DNA from: Minisyncoccus sp041663305
GTDB taxonomy: Bacteria; Patescibacteriota; Minisyncoccia; Minisyncoccales; Minisyncoccaceae
Reading direction: 5' to 3'
Assembly (NCBI GenBank): GCA_041663305.1
Contig: JBAYMT010000005.1
Span: 1 to 54,111, forward strand
DNA: 54,111 nucleotides
The notes under the pieces were generated by a model. It saw only the letters and a program-made list of their open reading frames with translations. It was not told where the DNA came from and did not search any database. A program made the position numbers and the translations under genes. Shown piece after piece: positions 42,367 to 49,429 of the stretch (position 1 is its first letter; each line of letters opens with the position of its first letter).

Positions 42367-42603
42367 TTATATTGGTATTTGCATAATCATTATTTCTAGG
42401 TCTGATAATCCAAGCTTTGTGCACCATTCTCCAATAATTTTCCAGTCTTCATTGCTTATTTTTCTATCCTTTATCATTATTAGCAATGCCTTTAACTGCT
42501 CCCTACTACTATACATAGTTGCAAGCATATATGAATACACAACATCCTGTGCGCTAGTAGCATTTTGAAGCATGATAAAAGGATCAGTAACTTGATTGTC
42601 CAT
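42367..42603 (-). CDS. Small helical protein of unknown function
   Basis: A 78-residue soluble, helix-rich protein beginning MDNQVTDPFIMLQNATSAQD and ending IMIMQIPI. A GGGAG Shine-Dalgarno 9 bases before the ATG and a promoter at 42668-42695 support that it is expressed. No family recognised. Confidence 0.6.
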   Translation of the reverse strand: MDNQVTDPFIMLQNATSAQDVVYSYMLATMYSSREQLKALLIMIKDRKISNEDWKIIGEWCTKLGLSDLEIMIMQIPI

Positions 42604-42667
42604 AATTTATTTCTCCCATAAAAAAATCCCTCAAAAAAAGTTTGACCTGTTTTAAAGGGACTATTTT

Positions 42668-42695
42668 ATTATAGCGTGGTTTTAAGAAAAAGCAA
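42668..42695 (-). promoter_or_regulatory. Promoter of the 78-residue protein gene
   Basis: TTGCTT (42695-42690), 16-base spacer, TATAAT (42673-42668) on the minus strand. The -35 box sits in the terminator of the upstream gene. Confidence 0.6.
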
Positions 42696-42718
42696 ATAGA
42701 GGGGTTGTTCCCTCTATT
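42695..42718 (-). terminator. Terminator after the PG-binding/thioredoxin fusion gene
   Basis: AATAGAGGG (42695-42703) pairs with CCCTCTATT (42710-42718) near the stop at 42727. Confidence 0.65.
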
Positions 42719-42726
42719 TTTATTTT

Positions 42727-43959
42727 CTAACTTCCAGCACAACCTCCCATCGTATTTGATGTTGTTCCTGTTCCAAAGCCGGCTGATGGAGCGTCGCTTG
42801 AAATATTTTTCTTGCATCTTTCGGGAGCATTATTGAAAGCGCTGCAAATTATTTTGAGCAAACTATCGCTGTCTCTATTTGATTGAACTTGGCTCCCATT
42901 GATTACCAAGGTGGGAGATCCTTGGACACTATATTTTTCGTTATCCGATTTAAATATATTGAATGAAGGAAAATCACCTATGTATTCTTTTTTGTTAGTG
43001 AAATTTGATATTACATTAAATTCTTTTTCGCTGGAAGCTGCGCATAAGCTGAGTTTATTTTTGTCTATTCCTGTACTAGCAATACACTCTTCCCCTTTTC
43101 CCTCTTTTAAGAAACATTTTAAATATGGCAATAATTTTTCCTTCTGTTCTTTTTGAATACAATATTGATTTAATTCTTCTTTCAATTCCTGTTCGCCATG
43201 CATTGCATAGTTGCAGAATTTTAAGTTGAAATCTACCTTATCGCCTAATGCTTCTAATACTGGAATAATTCCTTTTTCTATTTGTGTTCCATATGGGCAA
43301 TGACTCATAACAAATAGTTCGACTGTTGGCTTGTCGGTTTTTTTAACCTCGGCTACTGAAGCTTGTTCTATGGTTTTGACTGTATCTACTTCTTGGAAAA
43401 GCATTTTTGTTCCATCGCTGCTGATATATATTACAGTTGGTGTTTCATTTGCCATTGCTTCAAATTTATAAAATGTGTAGGCACTATCATTTACCTTTCC
43501 CAAAGTGATCGTAACTCCTTGCGCTAGGTATTTATTTATGAATTCTATTGCTTTATTTATAACGGCATTTTTGTCCGAAGTTTGAGTTTCGGTTGCTGGA
43601 TTAGAATTTGAAACTCCTTGCGCGCATCCGTATAGATCATTAATTTTTTTTCTTGTCACTTTTCCAAAAACTCCGGTTGGAGAAGTTATTTTGTTTGGAG
43701 TTAATATATCAGCGGCATATTTGTTTTGAAAATCCATTAGAGCAACTTTCATATACGAATCAAAACTTTCGGATTTCCATTCGCTTTTGTATACACCTTC
43801 TTTGATAAGGATTGTTCGAAGAGCCGCAACATCGTTCCCTCTGCTTCCCATATTAAGATCTTTTTTGAAGCTATAGCACCATTCATTAGCGCTTGCGCTT
43901 GCAAGATTTAAAAAGCAGAAAGAAAAGATTAGGACAAATATTGATATCTTTTTAGTCAT
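42727..43959 (-). CDS. Exported peptidoglycan-binding / thiol-oxidoreductase fusion protein
   Basis: A 410-residue protein with a signal peptide ending ASASA. Residues about 35-112 form a peptidoglycan-binding-1-like domain (GSRGNDVAALRTILIKEGVY, then PTGVFGKVTRKKINDLYGC). Residues about 212-380 form a thioredoxin-fold domain with the active site CPYG at 221-224 and a CNYAMHGEQELKEE segment as in GILT/DsbA-like proteins; a cis-Pro loop QGSPTLVING closes it. It probably handles disulfides in Cys-rich surface proteins while held to the wall. The end is Gly/Ser-rich with a last GGCAGS. Confidence 0.75.
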   Translation of the reverse strand: MTKKISIFVLIFSFCFLNLASASANEWCYSFKKDLNMGSRGNDVAALRTILIKEGVYKSEWKSESFDSYMKVALMDFQNKYAADILTPNKITSPTGVFGKVTRKKINDLYGCAQGVSNSNPATETQTSDKNAVINKAIEFINKYLAQGVTITLGKVNDSAYTFYKFEAMANETPTVIYISSDGTKMLFQEVDTVKTIEQASVAEVKKTDKPTVELFVMSHCPYGTQIEKGIIPVLEALGDKVDFNLKFCNYAMHGEQELKEELNQYCIQKEQKEKLLPYLKCFLKEGKGEECIASTGIDKNKLSLCAASSEKEFNVISNFTNKKEYIGDFPSFNIFKSDNEKYSVQGSPTLVINGSQVQSNRDSDSLLKIICSAFNNAPERCKKNISSDAPSAGFGTGTTSNTMGGCAGS

Positions 43960-44058
43960 TTCTTTGTTTGTTATTGTTAATATCTAGATTGTATAGGAAA
44001 CAGGAAGTGAGGTCAATCTGCTGTATTGTAATTTAGTTTTGAAAATAAAAACGGGATT

Positions 44059-44154
44059 TTAAATTCCGTTCAATAAAAAAATGCATAATGTAAATATACT
44101 GAGGTAAATCCCGATTTCCTCAGTTGAAAGATTTTCGTAAAGTTTTTCGCGCAT
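44059..44154 (-). CDS. Putative 31-residue single-pass membrane peptide
   Basis: ATG 44154 to TAA 44059. The product begins MREKLYENLSTEEIGIY and continues into a hydrophobic LSIFTLCIFLL helix. The stop codon lies inside a hairpin (AACGG/CCGTT) followed by TTTTTATTTT on the minus strand. No ribosome binding site is seen. Confidence 0.4.
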   Translation of the reverse strand: MREKLYENLSTEEIGIYLSIFTLCIFLLNGI

Positions 44155-44203
44155 AAGTACTATTTATTTAGTAGTCTCTTTTAAGACTTTTGTCAAAAAA
44201 ATA

Positions 44204-44222
44204 AAAGAGATTGAATCTCTTT
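44204..44222 (-). terminator. Terminator after the 33-residue peptide gene
   Basis: AAGAGATTGAATCTCTT is a near-perfect palindrome; the minus strand continues TTATTTTTTTG. Confidence 0.7.
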
Positions 44223-44224
44223 TT

Positions 44225-44326
44225 TTAATTAATAATCCCCCATTTGTTTAGGATTATTATAAAAACAATTATTAAAAAAACAGAAATATTTACAATATCT
44301 GTTATTTTTTCTTGTTTTGTTTCCAT
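44225..44326 (-). CDS. Putative 33-residue single-pass membrane peptide
   Basis: ATG 44326 to TAA 44225 encodes METKQEKITDIVN followed by a membrane helix (ISVFLIIVFIIILNKWGI). A GAGGG Shine-Dalgarno 7 bases before the ATG, a promoter (TTGCCA 44379-44374, 16-base spacer, TATAAG 44357-44352) and a terminator give it a full transcription unit, so it is likely real. Function unknown; small membrane modulators and type I toxins have this shape. Confidence 0.55.
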   Translation of the reverse strand: METKQEKITDIVNISVFLIIVFIIILNKWGIIN

Positions 44327-44383
44327 AGATAAACCCTCTAAAACTATAATTCTTATATCATATCTGTTAAATTTGGCAAGAAA

Positions 44384-44402
44384 AAACTGCCTTAGGCAGT
44401 TT
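44384..44402 (-). terminator. Terminator overlapping the HtrA stop
   Basis: AACTGCC/GGCAGTT around a 3-base loop, with TTTTTTC following on the minus strand. Confidence 0.75.
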
Positions 44403-45426
44403 GATTCTTTTCTTTTAATTTAACAGCGACTATTTTTGTTGTTTTCCCTCTGATGATTTTTAACTCTATTGTCTCCCCTACTTGGAACTTTGATAGTATT
44501 TGGCTTAGAGAGTTTTCTTGAGTAATTTTTTCTCCATTTATTTCAAGAACAATATCATATTCTTTTATTCCTGCCCTTTCGGCTGCCGAATTCTTTGCGA
44601 CAGGAGACTCCCCGAACATTTCTCTTACTATAAGTGCGCCGTAATCATAATCTAGCTTATTGGTCTCGGCAATTTCATCATTTAACAATATGTATTTTAT
44701 TCCTAAAAAAGGTCTTTTGATTTTTCCGGTGTTTTTTACTTCATAAAGATCGTCTTTTATATAGTTTATGGGAATGGCAAATCCTATGTTTTCGGCGCCA
44801 GCAATCATGGCGCTATTTACACCGATAACTTTTCCTTGCATATTAACTAGTGGACCTCCTGAATTTCCGGGATTAATGGCGGCGTCTGTCTGAATAAGAC
44901 CTCTCAGGTTAGTTGCTTTAGAATTGATTCCACTATATGCTGTTATTTTTCGGCTTAAACCAGAAATTATACCGAGAGATAAGGTATCTTCAAACTCTCC
45001 GAGCGGGTTTCCTATTGCAAGAACCGATTCCCCTAATTCAATGTTGTCGGAATTTCCTATTTTGATAAACGGCAAATTTTTTGCTTCTATTTTTAGAATA
45101 GCGATATCAATCAATGGATCCCTGGCTAGTATTGTTGCAGGATATTTATGGTCGGGATCTAAAATGACAGTATAATCAGCTTCTTTATCATCAACCACAT
45201 GATTGCATGTTAAAACATATCCATCGGAAGAAACTATAAAACCAGACCCCCCTCCTATTTTTGTTTTTTGCTTTGCTTCGGTCATTTTTTTAGGAAATGC
45301 CACTTTTTCGCCCTTAATAGGAAGAAAATAGTATTCCTCTATTTGGGGCAAGTCTCGCGAAGCAACTATTGTAATTACGGCTGGGCACGTCTTTTTTGCG
45401 ATATTGACGATTGGAGATTTAAACAT
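44392..45426 (-). CDS. HtrA/DegP-type serine protease with PDZ domain
   Basis: A 344-residue trypsin-fold protease with the triad His 76 (VLTCNHVVDD), Asp 107 (DPLIDIAILK) and Ser 189 (NPGNSGGPLV), and a PDZ domain at about 240-335 (SAAERAGIKEYDIVLEING). HtrA proteases degrade misfolded proteins. The usual N-terminal signal or membrane anchor is absent: the protein begins MFKSPIVNIAKKTCPAVI, directly at the protease domain, so it may be cytoplasmic. A start further upstream is excluded by the tRNA-side gap. Confidence 0.92.
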   Translation of the reverse strand: MFKSPIVNIAKKTCPAVITIVASRDLPQIEEYYFLPIKGEKVAFPKKMTEAKQKTKIGGGSGFIVSSDGYVLTCNHVVDDKEADYTVILDPDHKYPATILARDPLIDIAILKIEAKNLPFIKIGNSDNIELGESVLAIGNPLGEFEDTLSLGIISGLSRKITAYSGINSKATNLRGLIQTDAAINPGNSGGPLVNMQGKVIGVNSAMIAGAENIGFAIPINYIKDDLYEVKNTGKIKRPFLGIKYILLNDEIAETNKLDYDYGALIVREMFGESPVAKNSAAERAGIKEYDIVLEINGEKITQENSLSQILSKFQVGETIELKIIRGKTTKIVAVKLKEKNQTA

Positions 45427-45486
45427 ATTTTTAATGAAATTTTAGCAAACACTAAATTTTTATTTAATTTTAGCATAAAAATACCA

Positions 45487-45515
45487 TTGATAACAAATCA
45501 AAATTGTGATACATT
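45487..45515 (+). promoter_or_regulatory. Promoter of tRNA-Arg
   Basis: TTGATA (45487-45492), 17-base spacer, TACATT (45510-45515); start expected just before the tRNA at 45531. Confidence 0.6.
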
Positions 45516-45530
45516 TTCATTGTTAAACTC

Positions 45531-45602
45531 GTCCCCGTAGTTCAATGGACAGAACAAGAGACTCCTAAGCTCTAGATGAAGGTTCGATTCCTCCCGGGGA
45601 CA
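45531..45602 (+). tRNA. tRNA-Arg (anticodon CCU)
   Basis: Acceptor GTCCCCG (45531-45537) pairs with CGGGGAC (45595-45601), discriminator A. The D-arm has TAGTTCAATGGACAGAACA, the anticodon loop CTCCTAA gives CCU, and the T-arm is GAAGGTTCGATTCCTCC. The last anticodon-stem pair (A31/G39) is mismatched. No CCA is encoded. Confidence 0.93.
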
Positions 45603-45609
45603 CACGCCA

Positions 45610-45720
45610 AAAGAATTTATTGAAAAAGGAATCGAAGGCGCAGGCCCGGCTGGGGCCGAGGCGGGTCGTTAAAATTTTTCAGCAGAAAAATATTTAAGGA
45701 CGATTCCTCCCGAAAACACA
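45610..45720 (+). ncRNA. tRNA-mimic stem-loop element, copy 2 (after tRNA-Arg)
   Basis: Terminal stem GGAATCG (45628-45634)/CGATTCC (45701-45707). Inner stem GGCCC (45643-45647)/GGGCC (45653-45657). AT-rich hairpin TTAAAATTTTTC (45669-45680)/GAAAAATATTTAA (45685-45697). The 5' arm AGGAATCGAA is the exact reverse complement of the tRNA-Arg T-loop side (45583-45592). The 3' arm with its tail (GGACGATTCCTCCCGAAAAC) is nearly a direct copy of the tRNA-Arg 3' end. It shares its core with copies 1 and 3. Confidence 0.65.
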
Positions 45721-45729
45721 ATTGTTGGA

Positions 45730-45757
45730 TTGAATATTTTGAAAAAATAAATATAAT
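45730..45757 (+). promoter_or_regulatory. Promoter of tRNA-Ala
   Basis: TTGAAT (45730-45735), 16-base spacer, TATAAT (45752-45757); start expected about 45764, just before the tRNA at 45770. It begins directly after element copy 2. Confidence 0.7.
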
Positions 45758-45769
45758 AGTATTATCTTC

Positions 45770-45840
45770 GGGCCCTTAGTATAGAGGTAACACGCATCCA
45801 TGGCATGGATGAGTCCGGGGTTCAATTCCCCGAGGGTCCA
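45770..45840 (+). tRNA. tRNA-Ala (anticodon GGC)
   Basis: Acceptor GGGCCCT (45770-45776) pairs with AGGGTCC (45833-45839) and contains the G3-U70 pair that marks tRNA-Ala. Anticodon stem CATCC/GGATG with loop ATGGCAT gives GGC. T-arm CCGGGGTTCAATTCCCCG. Discriminator A; no CCA encoded. Confidence 0.96.
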
Positions 45841-45841
45841 C

Positions 45842-45879
45842 CTAAAAGAAAACCACCTTAATGGTGGTTTTTCTTTTAG
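45842..45879 (+). terminator. tRNA-Ala terminator
   Basis: A 16-bp stem CTAAAAGAAAACCACC/GGTGGTTTTTCTTTTAG with loop TTAAT; the T-rich side is on the plus strand. Confidence 0.85.
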
Positions 45880-45887
45880 TTGTTCCC

Positions 45888-45990
45888 TTTCGGGGAATTG
45901 AAGGCGGAGGCACGTCTGGTGCCGAGCCAGGCCGTTAAAATTTTTCAGCAGAAATTTATTTAGAGGCAATTCTCTGAGGAATCTATTAGA
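45888..45990 (+). ncRNA. tRNA-mimic stem-loop element, copy 3 (after tRNA-Ala)
   Basis: Terminal stem GGAATTG (45894-45900)/CAATTCT (45967-45973, one G-U). Inner stem GGCAC (45909-45913)/GTGCC (45919-45923). AT-rich hairpin TTAAAATTTTTC (45935-45946)/GAAATTTATTTAG. The 5' arm TCGGGGAATTGAA (45890-45902) is the exact reverse complement of tRNA-Ala 45821-45833; the 3' arm CAATTCTCTGAGG matches tRNA-Ala CAATTCCCCGAGG at 11 of 13. The run TTAAAATTTTTCAGCAGAAA is identical to copy 2. Confidence 0.65.
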
Positions 45991-46008
45991 AAGATTTGGC
46001 AGAAAAAA

Positions 46009-46030
46009 TAAGCGAAAATGTCGCTATTTT
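46009..46030 (-). terminator. Terminator overlapping the stop of the 46024 gene
   Basis: AGCGA (46011-46015) pairs with TCGCT (46021-46025); T-runs lie on both strands. It directly follows element copy 3, repeating the layout at 10921-10945. Confidence 0.55.
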
Positions 46031-46458
46031 TTAAAATAAACCACTTTAGGCAAAAACCCATATGGGATAAATAGGAATCTCCCTATCTTAAATCCACAAC
46101 ACCGATAGCAGTGAGGCAAGTTTTTCTTATGCTCTACTATCAATAGATTTACTTTGGTTGTGTTAATTAGTGATAGCTGAGGATGATAATCTATTATTAT
46201 CGTTCCCCCACTCACTTCCCATTCACACCAGGAATGAGGCGTAATGATTTTGTTGGGAATTTTTCCTTTTGGAGGGTTTATGCATAGGGTTTCACAAGAA
46301 TAAGTTACTATGCCGTATTCAATGCAAAACTTTCCTAGCGGACTTAGTAATCCTGAAAGATTACAATATAGATTAGAAATAGAGAGATTGAATCCTTTTG
46401 CTGTTGAGTTTTTCAAGATTTCGGCTATCACATCATTTGCGTAACTTTTCATGTCCAT
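46024..46458 (-). CDS. Unknown protein, possibly transglutaminase/NlpC-like
   Basis: About 144 residues. An AGGAG Shine-Dalgarno six bases before ATG 46458 (MDMKSYANDV) fixes the start; the frame further upstream begins only at a TTG. The order of Cys, then PHSWCEWEVSGGTIIIDYHP, resembles the Cys, His-x-Trp and Asp triad of transglutaminase-like or related cysteine hydrolases, but the match is weak. It ends with a Cys-rich patch (HCYRCCGF). Its 3' end abuts a tRNA-linked element, as cassette genes in the 10.9-16.2 kb block do. Confidence 0.5.
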   Translation of the reverse strand: MDMKSYANDVIAEILKNSTAKGFNLSISNLYCNLSGLLSPLGKFCIEYGIVTYSCETLCINPPKGKIPNKIITPHSWCEWEVSGGTIIIDYHPQLSLINTTKVNLLIVEHKKNLPHCYRCCGFKIGRFLFIPYGFLPKVVYFKK

Positions 46459-46508
46459 TTTAAGCTCCTGATTACACATTAGCATATCGGTACTTATTTG
46501 CAAATAAA

Positions 46509-46527
46509 AAACCGACCAGATGGTCGG
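46509..46527. terminator. Terminator of the SIMPL gene
   Basis: ACCGACCA pairs with TGGTCGGT around GA, with AAAAAA and TTTTTT flanks. Confidence 0.8.
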
Positions 46528-46533
46528 TGTTTT

Positions 46534-47268
46534 TTATTTAAGAGTGAACGATGCTTTCACTGTAACCATAACTTCCTTTTCTACTGTTGAAGTATCATAA
46601 TTTCCATAGTCAGAAATATCTACTGAATTGGGCTGAAGAACCTGAACAACACCTACGCTGGCGGCTTTTAGAGTTCCTACTTTTTTACCAGTAGTTCCGG
46701 CAATACTTTCGGCCCTTGACTGCGCATCTTTCATAGCGTCTGGCAATAATTCAACTCTTGTATCTGGAAGTTTTGAATAATAGTATTCTGGACTCCCGCT
46801 TGAAAAAATGACTCCTTGATTGATTACTGTTTGAGCTCCCTTGGAAATATTTTTGATTTTTTCAATGTCTGATGACTGAACTAAAACAGTCTGCATTAGG
46901 GTGTATTCTTGTGGAGCATCGGCTTGCTCTTTTGCATAATTATATTCTTTTTGCAAACTAACAGGGGAAATGGTGATTTCTGCATCCTCAACTTTGTTGG
47001 CTTTTAAAAACTTTATAACAATTGCTTCATCGTTTTTCATTGTTGCATACCCATTTTTAAGTTCTTCTTCGGTTACTTTGCGTGAAAAGCTGGAATTCCA
47101 TTTTGCAATATCCGAGGTAACAGTTTTTTTTGCCGATCCCGTAACGCTTAGTGAATTATCCGAAGCTTTAACTTCCAGCCAAGTGTTGTCTATCCAGGAA
47201 ATACCAACCACAAAGAACACTCCTAATATTAGTGCCGCTATTATTCCTCCAATGCCTATTTTTTCCAT
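46534..47268 (-). CDS. SIMPL-domain (DUF541) membrane-anchored protein
   Basis: A 244-residue protein with an N-terminal membrane segment (GGIIAALILGVFFVVGISWI) and a SIMPL domain: SLSVTGSAKKTVTSDIAKWN, the central VEDAEITISPVSLQKEYNY, DAMKDAQSRAESIAGTTGKKVG and the last strand MVTVKASFTL. The family includes BP26/OMP28 and YggE, periplasmic proteins linked to oxidative stress and able to form channel-like oligomers. Here it is displayed outside the membrane. Confidence 0.88.
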   Translation of the reverse strand: MEKIGIGGIIAALILGVFFVVGISWIDNTWLEVKASDNSLSVTGSAKKTVTSDIAKWNSSFSRKVTEEELKNGYATMKNDEAIVIKFLKANKVEDAEITISPVSLQKEYNYAKEQADAPQEYTLMQTVLVQSSDIEKIKNISKGAQTVINQGVIFSSGSPEYYYSKLPDTRVELLPDAMKDAQSRAESIAGTTGKKVGTLKAASVGVVQVLQPNSVDISDYGNYDTSTVEKEVMVTVKASFTLK

Positions 47269-47330
47269 ATTTTTGTTTATTATTTGTTATTAAGTCAATA
47301 ATAAAGCAAGAAATAAAACAAGGCAAGTCC

Positions 47331-47500
47331 TAATAGAAATCCATGGACTAACGCCCATGATCCTAAAGCGGACTCAAAATTTTATGTGTTTTTGCTGCCG
47401 GAGGCAGCGCCGTAAAATTTTGTGATTTATGTTGTTTTCTTTTTCGCTACGGGCTGCCTTTCTACTGCGGCCTTTGACCCGCAGCATTCAGGCGAGAAAT
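47331..47500. repeat. GC-richer hairpin cluster upstream of HU terminator
   Basis: CAAAATTTTA (47378-47387) pairs with TAAAATTTTG (47413-47422) enclosing GCTGCC/GGCAGC (47396-47408); a second hairpin CTGCGG/CCGCAG lies at about 47465-47484. No ORF is convincing. The inner GCCGGAGGC and TAAAATTTT faintly recall the tRNA-linked elements. Confidence 0.4.
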
Positions 47501-47507
47501 AATAAAA

Positions 47508-47527
47508 AACTCCCTCTCGGGAGCTTT
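47508..47527 (-). terminator. HU gene terminator
   Basis: CTCCC (47510-47514) pairs with GGGAG (47519-47523), extended by flanking A/T pairs; TTTTTTATT follows on the minus strand. Confidence 0.75.
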
Positions 47528-47529
47528 TA

Positions 47530-47802
47530 TTATCTTACAGCGTCTTTTAAAGACTTTCCTGGTTTAAACTTAGGAGATTTACTAGCTGGAATGTTAATTT
47601 CTTCACCAGTTTTAGGATTTCTTCCTTTTCTAGCAGCTCTTTTTCCTACTCTGAAAGTTCCAAATCCTGTTAGGGTTACCTCTCCTCCTTTTGATAATAT
47701 TTTAGTAATTTCGTCTAAAATAGTGTTTAAAGTTTCTCCTGCGTCTTTTTTAGTCATACCTGTTGCTTTTACAACAGCCTCAATGATATCTTCTTTTGTC
47801 AT
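47530..47802 (-). CDS. hup: HU-family DNA-binding protein
   Basis: A 90-residue histone-like protein of standard length. The dimer core MTKEDIIEAVVKATGMTKKD, the LTGFGTFRVGKRAARKGRNP strand and the minor-groove arm with PKTGEEINIPASKSPKFKPG are typical. It bends and compacts DNA and would also assist site-specific recombination. Single gene with its own terminator. Confidence 0.97.
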   Translation of the reverse strand: MTKEDIIEAVVKATGMTKKDAGETLNTILDEITKILSKGGEVTLTGFGTFRVGKRAARKGRNPKTGEEINIPASKSPKFKPGKSLKDAVR

Positions 47803-47896
47803 ATTTTTTTAAATTGCTCAGATGTTTCCATACTAAGCGTTAGCATAAAAATAAATGGTTTATAAATCTAAATACAAACTAAGTAAATATCGACCT

Positions 47897-49429
47897 TTAT
47901 TTTGCATATTCTATTATTCTGGATTCACGAATCAACAAAACTTTAATTTCGCCCGGATATCTTAACTCGTCTTGTATTTTCTGGGCTACTTCTTTGGCAA
48001 GCTTGTGGGCTTCCAAATCATCTATGTCTTTCGGATGGACAAAAACTCTTAACTCTCTTCCTCCTTGAATAGCATAAGCTTTATCAACCCCTTTAAACGA
48101 GAGAGCAATGTCTTCTAAATCTTCTAGTCGCTTCAAATAATTTTCTAATGTATCTTTTCTTGCTCCAGGTCTTGCTCCAGATATCTGGTCTGCTGCCTGG
48201 ACAATCCTAGATTCAAGGCTTTCATATGGATATTCTTCATGATGCGCTTTTACTGCTGAAATCACTACTGGATCTACATCAAATTTTTCAAGAATTTTCC
48301 CTCCTATGTCTGCATGCGATCCTTCTATCTTGTAATCAAGAGCTTTTCCTATATCATGCAGTAATCCTGCTTTTTTGCAAATAGCCACATTAAGCTTCAA
48401 TTCGGAAGCTATTGCTGCAGCCAAATGCGATACTTCTATGGAATGGTCCAATACATTCTGTCCATAACTGGTTCTAAACTGTAATCTTCCTAAGATTTGC
48501 ACTAATTTGTCCGGCAAATCAAGAACTCCTGCTTCATATATTGCGGCTTCTCCCGCTTCCTTGATTTTTTTGCTGATTTCTTGTTCTGCTTTCTCTATTT
48601 CTTGCTCTATGCGTGATGGCTGTATCCTGCCATCGCGTAGCAATTTTTCTAGTGCCATTTTTGCTATTTCACGTCTCACAGGATTAAAGCTTGAAATAAT
48701 TACCAGTCCTGGCGTTTCATCAACAATCAATTCTACCCCCGTTGCTTTTTCAAAAGTTCTGATATTCCTTCCCTCTTTGCCGATTATCCTTCCTTTTATT
48801 TCATCGGAAGGAATTGCCACAGAGGATGTCGTGATTTCCTGCGTTTGTGATAGCGCATATCCTTGGACTGCATGCGTGATGATTTCACGAGCTTTTTTCT
48901 CGTATTGGTCTGTTCCCCTGTCCTCCATTTTCCTTATCCTTTCCAATGTTTCAGACTCGTATTCTTTTTCTATTTTTCCAAGCAACTCGTCTTTTGCCTG
49001 GACTCTATTTAATCCAGAAATCTTTTCAAGCTTTTTGAATTCATCTTCCTTCATTGTTTCAATTTCTCGTTTGATTTCTTTAAGTCTTTCAAGTTTGTCG
49101 AAAATTTCTTTTTCTTTTATTCCTATGCTTTTTTCTCTTGCTTCAGATTCTTCTTCTTTCTTGAAAAGACGGTTTTCAGCTTTTATAACTACTTTTTGCC
49201 TTTCTTCTAAATCAGAATAAGATTTTTTTTCCATCTCGTCTATCTTTTCCTTTGTCTTACCCATCATCTCGTCAATAGTCTGTTTTGTCTGAGTAATTTT
49301 CTTTTGAAGTTCAGCTTCAATAGTTCCAGCCCTTTTCCTAGCTATCGATTGCCTTACATAATACCCAATAAGGATGCCGATTGCTAATAATATTATCGCC
49401 ACGACGATTGGCGTCAGTAAATCTGTCAT
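47897..49429 (-). CDS. rny: Ribonuclease Y
   Basis: A 510-residue membrane-anchored endoribonuclease: an N-terminal membrane helix (about 7-25), a long coiled coil (about 30-190), a KH domain with IIGKEGRNIRTFEKATGVEL, and an HD domain with LLHDIGKAL and AHHEEYP. RNase Y starts mRNA decay in bacteria that lack RNase E. Order and length match the family. HU follows on the same strand with a terminator between them. Confidence 0.96.
   Translation of the reverse strand: MTDLLTPIVVAIILLAIGILIGYYVRQSIARKRAGTIEAELQKKITQTKQTIDEMMGKTKEKIDEMEKKSYSDLEERQKVVIKAENRLFKKEEESEAREKSIGIKEKEIFDKLERLKEIKREIETMKEDEFKKLEKISGLNRVQAKDELLGKIEKEYESETLERIRKMEDRGTDQYEKKAREIITHAVQGYALSQTQEITTSSVAIPSDEIKGRIIGKEGRNIRTFEKATGVELIVDETPGLVIISSFNPVRREIAKMALEKLLRDGRIQPSRIEQEIEKAEQEISKKIKEAGEAAIYEAGVLDLPDKLVQILGRLQFRTSYGQNVLDHSIEVSHLAAAIASELKLNVAICKKAGLLHDIGKALDYKIEGSHADIGGKILEKFDVDPVVISAVKAHHEEYPYESLESRIVQAADQISGARPGARKDTLENYLKRLEDLEDIALSFKGVDKAYAIQGGRELRVFVHPKDIDDLEAHKLAKEVAQKIQDELRYPGEIKVLLIRESRIIEYAK

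Larger units (their letters stand above)
43960..44391. other. Gap with two tiny membrane-peptide genes
   Basis: Between the fusion gene and the HtrA gene no ORF over 40 codons exists. The stretch holds two compact units described separately (44059-44154 and 44225-44326), each with a hairpin terminator, and the promoter of the second (44352-44379). Confidence 0.5.

Noticed and set aside
44059..44326. Type I toxin-antitoxin loci
   Set aside because: The peptides fit in size, but no antisense RNA promoter opposite them could be identified.
45694..45969. A 91-codon minus-strand ORF across tRNA-Ala and both linked elements
   Set aside because: It is antisense to a tRNA and its terminator and to structured elements; the product has no protein-like features.
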